A stretch of 64,000 bases of DNA, taken from positions 1 to 64,000 of the forward strand of contig DASRJL010000036.1 of NCBI GenBank assembly GCA_035649495.1, given 5' to 3'. The position numbers and the translations under genes are program-made. Of the stretch, positions 9,587-18,580 are shown piece by piece; position 1 is the first letter of the stretch, and each line of letters begins with the position of its first letter. Origin of the DNA: SG8-41 sp035649495. Lineage in GTDB: Bacteria; Pseudomonadota; Gammaproteobacteria; Burkholderiales; SG8-41. The notes under the pieces were generated by a model. It did no database searches. It saw only the letters and a list, made by a program, of their open reading frames with translations, and was not told the origin of the DNA.

Positions 9587-10426
9587 CTACTTCGTCGGCG
9601 ACCAGCCGTAGGCCTTCGCACAGGCGCCGCCCATCAGCATCGCCCGCTCGCTCTCGCTCAGGCGGTTGGTTTTGCGGAAGGGTTCGACGGCCTGCTGGAA
9701 GTTGCAGACCGCGTAGGCGCGGGTCCAATCGGTGCCCCACAGGCAGCGGTCGATACCCCAGGCGTCGATTACACGCCGGACCGGGTCCCAGATATCGTTG
9801 TAGGGATACGGCTCTTTCGACAGCGTGCAGGCGCCGCTCACCTTGATCACCGCGTTCTTGCGCTTCGCAAGGTCGAGCACCTTCGGCAGATCGGCCCAGG
9901 GCTCGGGCGGGGCGGGCGGCGTGCGCGGCTGCAGGATCCCCAGATGGTCGATGATGAACCGCGCGTCGGGGTAGCGGTCGATCAGGGCCGTGCCCGCGTC
10001 CACGTTACCCCAGAACAGAACGTTGATCGGAAAGTCATGCTTGACGGCTGCGCGCGCGATACGCTCGATGCCCGCATCGCTCGGCTCGCGTTTCGCCTCC
10101 TTCGTCATCATGATCCGGATGCCGACTGCGCCTGGCTGCTTCTTCCACTCGGCGATGGCATCGGCCACCGCCGGATCATCCGGATTGACCGGCTTGACGA
10201 TAGCGAACCGGCCAGGATGGGCACGCTGCACCTCCACTGCATAGCTGGCGTCGTACTGGTACATGGAAAAGGCGGAGATGAAGATCGCGCCGTCGACGCC
10301 GACCTTGTCCATCGCCGCCACCATCTCGTCGCCCGTGGCGTGAGGGGGCCAGTTCGGCACGTTGTGCCAGGGGCGCTTCGGCGTATTCGCCTCATAGCAG
10401 TGGACTTGGCAATCGATGACAGGCAT
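9587..10426 (-). CDS. Amidohydrolase-family TIM-barrel hydrolase/decarboxylase
   Basis: A 279-residue amidohydrolase_2-type protein. The N-terminal strand reads VIDCQVHCYEAN (the DxHxH metal motif is partly changed to CQVHCYE). Later come MTKEAKREPSDAG, FIIDHLGILQPR with the His after strand 6, and CLWGTDWTRAY carrying the conserved Asp. AAGGAG precedes the ATG at 10426. It is transcribed divergently from the flavin monooxygenase at 10521, with about 94 bp between, and may act in the same pathway. Reactions in this subfamily include decarboxylation and lactone hydrolysis; lactone hydrolysis after a Baeyer-Villiger step would make sense here but is an inference. Confidence 0.85.
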   Translation of the reverse strand: MPVIDCQVHCYEANTPKRPWHNVPNWPPHATGDEMVAAMDKVGVDGAIFISAFSMYQYDASYAVEVQRAHPGRFAIVKPVNPDDPAVADAIAEWKKQPGAVGIRIMMTKEAKREPSDAGIERIARAAVKHDFPINVLFWGNVDAGTALIDRYPDARFIIDHLGILQPRTPPAPPEPWADLPKVLDLAKRKNAVIKVSGACTLSKEPYPYNDIWDPVRRVIDAWGIDRCLWGTDWTRAYAVCNFQQAVEPFRKTNRLSESERAMLMGGACAKAYGWSPTK

Positions 10427-10520
10427 CGGGGAAGCTCCTTTATGTTGAGTGGTTTCATGGTATTGCAACAGGTCGCGCCCGCCGCGTCCAGAAGAAAGAA
10501 AAGTAGGTTATTCTCTTTCG

Positions 10521-12173
10521 ATGAATGAAACCATGAGTGCCATGCCGGCGGTCGCGGACAGGCGGGATACGGCGCCGAGGACGACCTACGACGCCATTAT
10601 CATCGGCGCCGGGATCTCCGGCATCTATCAGCTTTACCGGCTGCGGCGGCTCGGCATGAAGGTGCGGGTCTTCGAAGCCGGCACCAGTCTCGGCGGCACC
10701 TGGTACTGGTGCCGCTACCCCGGCGCGCGCTTCGATTCCGAAAGCTGGAGCTACGGCTATTCCTTCTCGGACGAGCTGCTGAAGGAATGGGACTGGAAGG
10801 AGCATTTCTCGCCCCAGCCGGATAACCTCGAATACCTGAACCTGGTCGCCGACAAGTTCGATCTGCGGCGAGACATGCAGTTCCGCTCGCGCGTGACCGC
10901 CGCGCACTGGAACGACGCAGCGAACCGGTGGACCGTTACCCTGGAGAGCGGGGAGACGGCCAGCGCGCCCTTCCTGTTCACCGCGGTCGGCATTCTGTCG
11001 GCCCACACCCTGCCGCGCATTCCGGGCGTGGAGAGCTTCCGTGGCCCCGCCCACCACACGGCGCGGTGGCCGCACACGCCGGTGGATTTCACCGGAAAGC
11101 GCGTCGGCATCATCGGCACCGGGGCGAGCGCGATCCAGGCGATTCCCGAGATCGCCAAACAGGCGCAGCAGCTCACCGTCTTCCAGCGCCGGCCGAACTG
11201 GGCCGCGCCACTGAACAATTCGAAGATCGACAAGGCGGAGATGGAGAAGATCAAGACACGCTACGCCGAGATTTACGCGCACTGCGCGACGACGCCGGGC
11301 TGGTTCATCCACCAGCCGGACCCGCGCAAGACGCTGGAGGTGCCGCCGGAGGAACGCGAGGCGTTCTGGGAAAAGCTCTACACCGAGCCGGGTTTCGGCA
11401 TCTGGATGGGCAATTTCAGCGACATCCTGATCGACGAGAACGCCAACGCCGCGATCAGCGAATTCATCGCCAGGAAGATACGGCAGCGTGTGAAGGACCC
11501 GAAAGTTGCGGAGAAGCTGATCCCGAAAGACCACGGGTTCGCGACGCGCCGGGTGCCGCTGGAAACCGGCTACTTCGAGGCGTACAACCGCGACAACGTC
11601 GTGCTCGTGGATGTAAAGGAAACACCGATCGAGCGGATCACGCCGGGCGGCATCAGGACCAGCGAAAAGGAATACGAGTTCGACATCCTGGTCTACGCCA
11701 CCGGCTTCGACGGCGTGACGGGGGCGTTCGACCGCATCGACATTCGAGGCCCGGGCGGAGTGCGGCTCAGCGACGTATGGACCGACGGGCCGCGCACCTA
11801 TCTCGGCCAGCTGATCGACGGTTTCCCCAATCTGCTGATGGTGCTGGGCCCGCACACGGCGCGCGGCAACATCCCGCGCGCCATCGAGCACAGCGTGGAA
11901 TGGCAGACCGGCCTGCTGCGCTTCATGCGCGAGCACAACTACACGCGTGTGGAAACCCGGCCCGAGCACGTGGCGGAGTGGACGGAGATCGTCATCAAGG
12001 CGGCCGAGCGGCTGCTCTCCAGCAAAGTCGATTCGTGGCAGACCGGCGTCAACCGCAACGTCGACGGCCGCACCGTGCGCCGCGTGCTGGGCTACAACGG
12101 CAACGGCGTGCACTACCGGCGCAAGACCGCCGAAGTTGCCGCCGGCGGTTACCGGGAGTTCGTGTTTCGGTAA
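10521..12173 (+). CDS. Baeyer-Villiger-type flavin monooxygenase
   Basis: A 550-residue FAD/NADPH monooxygenase. The FAD-binding Rossmann motif is AIIIGAGISGIYQLYRL. The Baeyer-Villiger fingerprint FxGxxxHxxxWP reads FRGPAHHTARWP, followed by the NADPH-binding GKRVGIIGTGASAIQ. It inserts oxygen next to a ketone carbonyl to give an ester or lactone, as cyclohexanone or phenylacetone monooxygenases do. I chose the ATG at 10521; an upstream in-frame start at 10449 would overlap the divergent gene region. The lactone product could be passed to the divergent hydrolase. Confidence 0.92.
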   Translation: MNETMSAMPAVADRRDTAPRTTYDAIIIGAGISGIYQLYRLRRLGMKVRVFEAGTSLGGTWYWCRYPGARFDSESWSYGYSFSDELLKEWDWKEHFSPQPDNLEYLNLVADKFDLRRDMQFRSRVTAAHWNDAANRWTVTLESGETASAPFLFTAVGILSAHTLPRIPGVESFRGPAHHTARWPHTPVDFTGKRVGIIGTGASAIQAIPEIAKQAQQLTVFQRRPNWAAPLNNSKIDKAEMEKIKTRYAEIYAHCATTPGWFIHQPDPRKTLEVPPEEREAFWEKLYTEPGFGIWMGNFSDILIDENANAAISEFIARKIRQRVKDPKVAEKLIPKDHGFATRRVPLETGYFEAYNRDNVVLVDVKETPIERITPGGIRTSEKEYEFDILVYATGFDGVTGAFDRIDIRGPGGVRLSDVWTDGPRTYLGQLIDGFPNLLMVLGPHTARGNIPRAIEHSVEWQTGLLRFMREHNYTRVETRPEHVAEWTEIVIKAAERLLSSKVDSWQTGVNRNVDGRTVRRVLGYNGNGVHYRRKTAEVAAGGYREFVFR

Positions 12174-12261
12174 CGGGTAGCACACGAAGTCAGCCGGGAG
12201 AACGTTTACGTTCGCCCGATGTCACATCGCGACAACCGGATCCTCCATTCGCCCCCCAAAC

Positions 12262-13683
12262 ATGAGCGCTTTCGAATCTCGCACCTCGCCGCGAAGCTAC
12301 CGGGTAGTTCTTTTCCTGCTTTCGATTGTCATCGTCGGCCTCCTGGGCGGCGCCTGGTACCTATGGCCGCGCTTCGAGCGGGAACCACCGCAAATCCAGG
12401 TCACGCCGGACTCGGAAGTGCTCGGCCGGGCGCCCATCGAGATCGTCGTGAGCGACCGCGGCGCCGGATTGAAATCGGTTACCGCGACGCTCTCATCCGG
12501 CAGTTCCGAGCACACGCTCGCCTCAGAGCAGTACGACCAGCCGGTAGGCGAGAAGAAGATCACGGTTGCCTTGTCTTCGAAACTTGCCGGCATCAAGGAA
12601 GGCCCCGCGGTTCTGCGCGTGAGCGCGCGCGACCGCTCGTGGTGGAATGTTTTCAACGGCAACGAAACCGTGCTCGAGAAGAAATTCACCATCGACATCA
12701 CCCCGCCCACCCTCGAGCTCATCGCCGACGATCGCTACGTGAATTTCGGCGGCGTCGCCGTGATCGTTTACAAGCCGTCCGCCGATACGGCAACGAGCGG
12801 AGTGAGGATAGGCGATTACTTTTTCCCCGGTTACGGGGGGCAGATAAAGGACAAGCCGGATCACTTCATCGTGTTCTTTGCGCACCCCTATAATCTGCCG
12901 GCGGACGCCAAGGCCGCGCTCGTCGCCACCGACAAGGCCGGCAATACCAGGGAGATGCGGCTCGTCTACGAGCTCAAGAACGTAAAGTACCGGAAGAGCA
13001 CCATCGCGATCCCCGACAGCTTCATTCAGAGCAAGGTCGCGCCCCTGCTGAACGATGTCGGCGCGCGCCAGGGGAGTCCGAAAGAGATTTTTCTCCAGGT
13101 CAACAAGCGGCTCAGAAAAGAGAACGAAGACAGGATTGCCGCGATCACGAAGAAGTCCACCCCGTCGATACTCTGGAAGGGCGCGTTCAGCCAGTTGAGC
13201 AATTCCAAGGTCGAAGCCAATTTCGCGGATGCGCGGACCTATACCTACAACAACGAAACAATCGATAACGCCTATCACCTCGGGTACGATCTGTCCGTCA
13301 CCAGGAACTATCCCGTCGAAGCCGCCAACAGCGGCGCGGTAGCCTTCGTTGGCGACCTGGGCATTTACGGCAATACCGTCATCCTCGACCACGGCCTTGG
13401 GCTGTTTACCCTGTACAGCCACCTGAGCTCCATCGACGTCAAGGTCGGCGATCCGGTCAAGCAACTCCAGATCATCGGCAAGACGGGGGAGACGGGACTG
13501 GCCGCGGGCGACCATCTGCACTACGGCGTCTATCTGCACGGGGTCGCGATTCTGCCGGTCGAGTGGTGGGACCAGAAGTGGATCAACGACAACATCCAGC
13601 CCAAGCTCGAAGGTCACAGCGGCGAAGCGATAGCCAGATCACAGGAGTCGGAACGCATAACCGCGCGCAAGAAACGCCGCTAG
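12262..13683 (+). CDS. Membrane-anchored M23 family metallopeptidase
   Basis: A 473-residue protein with one N-terminal membrane helix (about residues 14-33, VVLFLLSIVIVGLLGGAWYL), a long periplasmic beta-rich region, and a C-terminal lysostaphin-like domain. The zinc site is visible as HLGYD (about residue 340) and the HLHYGVYLHG segment (about residue 416), with LYSHLSS between them. It should cleave peptidoglycan cross-bridges or peptides, or act as a cell-division regulator if degenerate; the ligands look intact. No strong Shine-Dalgarno precedes the ATG. Confidence 0.9.
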   Translation: MSAFESRTSPRSYRVVLFLLSIVIVGLLGGAWYLWPRFEREPPQIQVTPDSEVLGRAPIEIVVSDRGAGLKSVTATLSSGSSEHTLASEQYDQPVGEKKITVALSSKLAGIKEGPAVLRVSARDRSWWNVFNGNETVLEKKFTIDITPPTLELIADDRYVNFGGVAVIVYKPSADTATSGVRIGDYFFPGYGGQIKDKPDHFIVFFAHPYNLPADAKAALVATDKAGNTREMRLVYELKNVKYRKSTIAIPDSFIQSKVAPLLNDVGARQGSPKEIFLQVNKRLRKENEDRIAAITKKSTPSILWKGAFSQLSNSKVEANFADARTYTYNNETIDNAYHLGYDLSVTRNYPVEAANSGAVAFVGDLGIYGNTVILDHGLGLFTLYSHLSSIDVKVGDPVKQLQIIGKTGETGLAAGDHLHYGVYLHGVAILPVEWWDQKWINDNIQPKLEGHSGEAIARSQESERITARKKRR

Positions 13684-13705
13684 CCTTGCGCCTGGCGCAA
13701 GGATG

Positions 13706-13726
13706 AAGGATGAACGTGGAAGGATG
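13706..13726. repeat. 21-bp dispersed repeat, copy 1
   Basis: A 21-base element (AAGGATGAACGTGGAAGG plus ATG) follows the peptidase gene. Exact copies lie at 32318-32338 and, inverted, at 62427-62447. It is followed by GGTGGCGCGCGCATGCCCG and CCGGGGTGGTC (13731-13759), the tail of the CCCCTCC-type dispersed element. Confidence 0.85.
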
Positions 13727-13791
13727 GGGGTGGCGCGCGCATGCCCGCCGGGGTGGTCAAATCAGGTGCGAAAAAATAACGTGGAGAACGC

Positions 13792-14784
13792 ATGACCTCA
13801 GGAATCAATCTCAAAAGCATGATGCTCGCGTTGGCGGCGGCATGGGCGGGCATCCCCGTGGCGCACGCCGCGTCCGTGGAAGTGGACAAGTACCCGACGA
13901 AGCCGATACGCCTCATCGCGCCCTTCGTCCCCGGCGGCGGCACCGACATCACCGCTCGCGCGATCGCCGCGAAACTGTCGGAACGCTGGGGACAACAAGT
14001 CATCGTGGACAATCGCGCGGGCGCGGCCGGTACGATCGGCGTGGAGCTCACCGCGACGGCGGCGCCCGACGGCTACACCATCTGCATCATCTCGGCTTCG
14101 CACTCGGTCAATTCGGCGACCAATCCCAAGCTGCCGTACGACCTGACGAGGGACTTGCAGGGAATCTCCCAGGCCACGTCGCTGTTCTACGTCATACACA
14201 TTCACCCCTCCGTTCCGGCAAAGTCGGTGACGGAGCTCATCACTTACGCCAAAGCCAATCCCGGCAAGTTGAGCTTCGGGTCGTCCGGCACCGGCGGCTT
14301 GCAGCATTTCGCGGGAGAGATGTTCAACCATCTCGCAGGCATAAAGATGGTGCACATACCCTACAAGGGCGGCGCCGCGGCGACCGCCGACCTGATCGGA
14401 GGCAACATCCAGTTCGGGTTCGGCACCCTGTTGAGCTCGCGGCCTCATTACAAGGCCGGGCGGCTGCGGCCCCTTGGAATCAGCCTGCGCCAGCGCTCTC
14501 CCATCGCGCCCGAGTTTCCGACCATCGCCGAAGCGGGGCTTCCTGGCTACGAAGTCGACCAGTGGTACGGCATCATCACTTCGGCGAAAGTGCCGCGGCC
14601 TCTCGTCGACAAGCTCGCGGCGGCCATCGCGGAAGCGGTGAAATCACCGGAAACCGCGCAGCGCCTGAGCGGCGACGGATCGACGCCGGTCGGCAGCACC
14701 CCCGAGCAGTTCAGCGCGCACATCAGGAGCGAAATCGCCAAGTGGCGCAAGCTCGTGAAGGACGCCAGGCTGGAGCTGCACTGA
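13792..14784 (+). CDS. TctC/Bug-family periplasmic substrate-binding protein
   Basis: A 330-residue receptor with a signal peptide ending about VAHA and the family pattern YPTKPIRLIAPFVPGGGTD, VDNRAGAAGTIGVELTA, VHIPYKGGAAATADLIGG and SEIAKWRKLVKDA. GGAG lies upstream of the ATG. The next gene, encoding another Bug protein, converges on it with 45 bp between. No transport membrane subunits are nearby. Confidence 0.93.
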   Translation: MTSGINLKSMMLALAAAWAGIPVAHAASVEVDKYPTKPIRLIAPFVPGGGTDITARAIAAKLSERWGQQVIVDNRAGAAGTIGVELTATAAPDGYTICIISASHSVNSATNPKLPYDLTRDLQGISQATSLFYVIHIHPSVPAKSVTELITYAKANPGKLSFGSSGTGGLQHFAGEMFNHLAGIKMVHIPYKGGAAATADLIGGNIQFGFGTLLSSRPHYKAGRLRPLGISLRQRSPIAPEFPTIAEAGLPGYEVDQWYGIITSAKVPRPLVDKLAAAIAEAVKSPETAQRLSGDGSTPVGSTPEQFSAHIRSEIAKWRKLVKDARLELH

Positions 14785-14829
14785 GCAAAGAACAATGTCA
14801 AAAACTTGCCGGGGTCAGGCCCCACGCCG

Positions 14830-15798
14830 TTAATCCGGCTTGATGCCCGATTCCTTGACTACCTTCGCCCACTTCGGAATCTCCGACTTGATGAACGCGG
14901 CGAACTCATCGGGCGAGTTGCCGATTCCTTCCAGAGCCAGATCCGCGAGTTTGGCACGCAGGTCAGGTAGCGCGAGCGCTTTGATGGTTTCGACGTGGAG
15001 CCTGCGGACGATAACCGCCGGGGTTCCTGACGGCGCGAGCAATCCGAGCCATCCCATGAGTTCGAAGCTCGGATAGCCGGACTCGGCAATGGTCGGTAAT
15101 TCCGGGGCCAGCGACGAGCGCTTCAACGAGGTCACTGCGAGCGCGCGCAGCTTCCCCTCGCGCGCCAGAGGCAAGACCACCCCTATGGGGCTGATCGTCA
15201 TCGTAACGCGCCCGCCAAGCAGATCCGGAATCGCCGCGGGCACGCCTTTGTAGGGTATGTGCCGGATGTCGAGGCCTGCCATGGACTTGAACAATTCCGC
15301 GCCTACGTGAGGGCCGCTACCGCTGCCGGCGGAGGCGAACGCGAGCCCGCCAGGTTGCGCCTTGGCCAGGGCAACCAACTCCTTGACGCTCTTCGCCGGC
15401 ACGGCGTTGTGGACCACCAGCATGTACATGGATGCCATGACCTGGGAAATTGGCGCAAAATCTTTTACCGGGTCATACGCCAGCTTGTACAGGCTGGGGT
15501 TGATGGCGATCTGTCCCTGGCTCAGCAGCCCCAACGTGTAGCCATCCGGTGCAGCTTTCGCGACGCGCTCGGCTCCGATGGCGCCCGCGGCACCGGGCGC
15601 GTTGTCGACCACGATCGGCTTTCCCAGTGCCCCGGTGAGTTTTTGGCTGAGCAGGCGCGCGACGGTGTCCGCCTCACCGCCGATCGGGAAACCGACAACG
15701 AGGCGGATCGGCTTCTCGGGATAATTCGTTTGCGCGGCCGGACTCTCTACGCCCACCAGCGCCAGTAGAACAAACATGAGACCCGATAGATGTGTCAT
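14830..15798 (-). CDS. TctC/Bug-family periplasmic substrate-binding protein next to LysR
   Basis: A 322-residue receptor with a signal peptide (about 1-22) and YPEKPIRLVVGFPIGGEAD, VDNAPGAAGAIGAERVA, RHIPYKGVPAAIPDLLGG and SEIPKWAKVVKESG. GGAG precedes the ATG. It is transcribed divergently from a LysR regulator 90 bp away, the classical arrangement in which the regulator controls the receptor gene in response to the ligand. Confidence 0.93.
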   Translation of the reverse strand: MTHLSGLMFVLLALVGVESPAAQTNYPEKPIRLVVGFPIGGEADTVARLLSQKLTGALGKPIVVDNAPGAAGAIGAERVAKAAPDGYTLGLLSQGQIAINPSLYKLAYDPVKDFAPISQVMASMYMLVVHNAVPAKSVKELVALAKAQPGGLAFASAGSGSGPHVGAELFKSMAGLDIRHIPYKGVPAAIPDLLGGRVTMTISPIGVVLPLAREGKLRALAVTSLKRSSLAPELPTIAESGYPSFELMGWLGLLAPSGTPAVIVRRLHVETIKALALPDLRAKLADLALEGIGNSPDEFAAFIKSEIPKWAKVVKESGIKPD

Positions 15799-15822
15799 TT
15801 CTGTCTCCTCTATTGGCTCATG

Positions 15823-15873
15823 TTGACACCCCAGTCCGTTTACTGCAATTCTCCGACTTTCACCATATGATGA
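15823..15873. promoter_or_regulatory. Candidate LysR-type operator/promoter in divergent spacer
   Basis: The 90-bp spacer contains TTGACA (15823-15828) with TGCAAT 15 bases on, and a near-palindrome TCACCATATGATGA (15860-15873) just before the regulator start. LysR proteins usually bind such imperfect dyads in the shared promoter. The assignment is by position and symmetry only. Confidence 0.35.
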
Positions 15874-15888
15874 CTTTTAGTTAACACA

Positions 15889-16779
15889 ATGGAACTGCGC
15901 GACATCGAGTATTTCGCGGTGATGGCCGAGCACGGCAACGTGCGGAGGGCCTCCGAGGCGCTGGGCCTTTCCCCGCCCGCGCTCAGCAAGAGCCTGCGGC
16001 GCCTGGAACAGTCGTTGCAGGCGAGAATCTTCAAGCGCACGCCCAAAGGGATCGAGCTGACCGCCGTTGGATCGGCGCTTCTTGCTCAGGTAAAGCGCAT
16101 CCGCGTGATGCTCGCCGACGTTGCGCGCGAAGCAACCGATCTTTCCCAGGGGCTCGCAGGCCATCTGCGGATCGGCGTCGGTCCGGCCATCGCAGAGCTG
16201 CTGCCCGCGGCTTACGCGGCGCTGCTCGATGAGGCGCCGAGGCTTACCGCCGCGATCGAGATTTCCGACAATGACGTGATGTTTCCCGCCCTTCGCAACG
16301 GCACGCTCGACCTGATCTTCAACGTCATTCCCGAGTTTTCCATGAGCGGCCTCACGGTCGAGCCTCTCTTCGATGACGATTTTGTCGTGTGCGCGTCGGC
16401 GCGGCACCGTCTGGCGAAATCGAAGCGCGTTCCCATGAGCGCGCTCGCGAACGAGCGGTGGGTCCTGTCCACGCCGAACATCCCCACGCAGCAATTGCTG
16501 GAACGCGCGTTCCGCGAGCGCGGTATGCGGCCCCCCGCTTGCGCGGTCGAAGTGCGATCGGCGCGCATGCGGCTGCAGCTCGTCGCCGCGACGGATCTCC
16601 TCGGTTACATGTCGACGAAGGCGCTACGAGCCGTCTCCCGCAGCCTGCGCGTCCGCGAGCTCCCAGTGAACGACCTCAAGCTGCGTCGAAGCATCGGTGT
16701 CATCTACCGCGAAGAAGCCTATCTCTCACCTTCGGCGCGCAGGCTAATTGGCATACTCAAACAACAGTACCGCGCGTAA
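15889..16779 (+). CDS. LysR-family transcriptional regulator
   Basis: A 296-residue LysR protein of normal length. The N-terminal winged helix-turn-helix is clear (RRASEALGLSPPALSKSLRR, then QARIFKRTPKGIELT). The effector-binding domain follows (LRIGVGPAIAELLPAAYAAL). It most likely regulates the divergent Bug receptor gene and itself. No clear Shine-Dalgarno lies before the ATG. Confidence 0.92.
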   Translation: MELRDIEYFAVMAEHGNVRRASEALGLSPPALSKSLRRLEQSLQARIFKRTPKGIELTAVGSALLAQVKRIRVMLADVAREATDLSQGLAGHLRIGVGPAIAELLPAAYAALLDEAPRLTAAIEISDNDVMFPALRNGTLDLIFNVIPEFSMSGLTVEPLFDDDFVVCASARHRLAKSKRVPMSALANERWVLSTPNIPTQQLLERAFRERGMRPPACAVEVRSARMRLQLVAATDLLGYMSTKALRAVSRSLRVRELPVNDLKLRRSIGVIYREEAYLSPSARRLIGILKQQYRA

Positions 16780-16824
16780 CGGATTGCAAAGACCTGGCCC
16801 AGTCCGACGCGGGTCCTACCTGCG

Positions 16825-17202
16825 CTATTCCGGCGCTTTGCGGTCGGAGTCCACCAATTGCATCCGCCAGCCGTCGGGATCGCGGAAATTGACCGTCATG
16901 CGCCCTGTCGCCTTTACGTAGTTCGGCGCGCGCGGCATCTTCAGCCCTTTGCCCTGGAACTCCTCGTAGGACTCCTGGGCGTTGTCGACTTTGAAGGCGA
17001 TGTGGTTCACCCCGATGTTTTCTTCGCCGCCGACCTGATGAATCTCGAAGATGGGTTGATTGGCCCCGGGCAGCTGCAGCTCTGCCGAAGAGCCGTGGTG
17101 GGACGTGCGGGTGAGGACCTTGAATCCCATCTTCTCGAAAAAAGCGATGTACTCTTCGACATCCCGGACAATGATCTCGATGTGGTCGATCCCGCGAACC
17201 AT
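16825..17202 (-). CDS. VOC (glyoxalase) family protein
   Basis: A 125-residue single-domain protein beginning MVRGIDHIEIIVRDVEEYIAFF, with second-module start GVNHIAFKVDNAQESYEEF and end FRDPDGWRMQLVD. Candidate metal ligands are His in DHIEI, Glu in IFEIH and His in NHIAF. GGAGAG precedes the ATG. It converges on the LysR gene. Substrate unknown. Confidence 0.85.
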   Translation of the reverse strand: MVRGIDHIEIIVRDVEEYIAFFEKMGFKVLTRTSHHGSSAELQLPGANQPIFEIHQVGGEENIGVNHIAFKVDNAQESYEEFQGKGLKMPRAPNYVKATGRMTVNFRDPDGWRMQLVDSDRKAPE

Positions 17203-17524
17203 GACTCTCTCCTATGCAGCAGTTGAGTGGTAGTACTGTGTCAAAAAATTTCCCGCGTGATTATTGCGCGTCGAAGCATCCGAAGCGTCCGGCATCACCC
17301 GCATTCGTGCTTCCATATCGGTGCCATCAAGTGTAGAGCACCGTTTTGCCACGAAACGTGTGATCGCAGGCAGGCTGTTCGCGAACGCGTCGAAGGTAGA
17401 ATCCGTGATACACAACACTTGATGCGTTTAATCAAGACCCCGGGTGGACCCGAGCAGCCGAGTGGTCCCGCATGCCCGTGCATTGCGTCGCTGCAGTGAT
17501 CATGATCCCGGAGCTTCGTTCCGG
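17203..17524. other. Intergenic stretch without a supported gene
   Basis: About 320 bases between the VOC gene and the next Bug gene. Short open frames on both strands have no recognisable protein features or ribosome sites, and no tRNA-like or terminator structure was found. Confidence 0.5.
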
Positions 17525-18496
17525 TCATTGCGCGCGGATATTGCGCTCGCGTATGACTTTCGCCCAGCGTGCGGATTCGGTGCGCATGAACTGGGCGAAG
17601 CGCTCGAGCGTCATCGCCTCGTGCTCTGCGCCCTCACTCGCCAGGCGCTCCTGAAACTCCCGTTGCGCCGCAACGCGCCCGATGTCTGTATGAATACGGG
17701 CGACCAGGTCCTTCGGCAGCGTGGACGGACCGTAGAAAGCGTACCAGCTGCTCATGTCGAACCCGGGCACGCCGGATTCCGCAAGCGTCGGCAGGTCGGG
17801 CCAGGCCTGCGTTCGCTTCGTTGTCGATACCCCGAGGGCGCGTGCTCGTCCAGCCTTGGCCTGGGTGAGCGTGGCAGGTACCGAGCCAAACGTGAGATCG
17901 ATGTCTCCGGTCACCAGCGCCAGCATGCTCGGGCCCGCGCCTTTGAACGGAATGTGCGTCATGCGCGTGCCGGTGAGCGACATGAACAGCTCGGCGGCGA
18001 GGTGTGTGGTTGCGCCGTTACCGCCCGAACCGAAGTTGAGCTTGCCGGGCCGAGCTTTTGCCAACGCGACCAGCTCCTTGGCGGACTTGACGGGGACCGC
18101 CGGGTGGGTCACCAGCAGCATGCAGGTGTGCACGAGAAACGCCACCGGCGCCAGGTCGACGAGCGGGTCGTAGGTGAGCTTCATGAGATGGGGGTTGATC
18201 ACGATCTGTCCCGCAGTGACGAACACCAGGGTATGACCGTCCGGCGGCGATTTGACGGTCAGCTCCACGGCGATCGAGCCTGACGCGCCGGGACGATGCT
18301 CGATGATCACGGGCTGCTTCCAGGTTTCGGTCAGCTTCTGCGCCACCATGCGCGCAAAGTAATCGGTCGCACCGCCCGGCGGCTGTCCCGAAAGAAAGCG
18401 TACCGGCTTGGACGGATACCCTTGTCCGAGCGCTGCGCTGCCGTGCGCAAGCAGCGCAACGAGTACTGCGCTCACGATCGCACTTATCCTGTTCAT
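17525..18496 (-). CDS. TctC/Bug-family periplasmic substrate-binding protein
   Basis: A receptor of about 323 residues with signal peptide (MNRISAIVSAVLVALLAHG) and YPSKPVRFLSGQPPGGATD, IEHRPGASGSIAVELTV, THIPFKGAGPSMLALVTGD and RWAKVIRERN. The N terminus lies in a dispersed ATCCTGTTCATCCTGGTCAT element, so the true start (18496, or MTR at 18505) is uncertain; neither has a normal Shine-Dalgarno. Confidence 0.9.
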   Translation of the reverse strand: MNRISAIVSAVLVALLAHGSAALGQGYPSKPVRFLSGQPPGGATDYFARMVAQKLTETWKQPVIIEHRPGASGSIAVELTVKSPPDGHTLVFVTAGQIVINPHLMKLTYDPLVDLAPVAFLVHTCMLLVTHPAVPVKSAKELVALAKARPGKLNFGSGGNGATTHLAAELFMSLTGTRMTHIPFKGAGPSMLALVTGDIDLTFGSVPATLTQAKAGRARALGVSTTKRTQAWPDLPTLAESGVPGFDMSSWYAFYGPSTLPKDLVARIHTDIGRVAAQREFQERLASEGAEHEAMTLERFAQFMRTESARWAKVIRERNIRAQ

Positions 18497-18520
18497 CCTG
18501 GTCATCCTGTCCGTATGGCG
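18488..18520. repeat. Dispersed ACAGGATGAACAGGAT-type repeat
   Basis: The minus strand reads ATACGGACAGGATGACCAGG then ATGAACAGGATAAG. Related copies are at 25738-25770 and 48532-48556. Elements of this kind are widespread in proteobacterial intergenic DNA. This copy overlaps the start of a Bug gene. Confidence 0.7.
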
Positions 18521-18580
18521 CTTAAACAAGCCTGGGGGTCAGAGTAACATCCCGCAATAATCGCACAAGGGAGCAGTTGC

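Noticed and set aside
17227..17499. Short frames in the 17203-17524 gap
   Set aside because: Overlapping frames on both strands without ribosome sites or family features.
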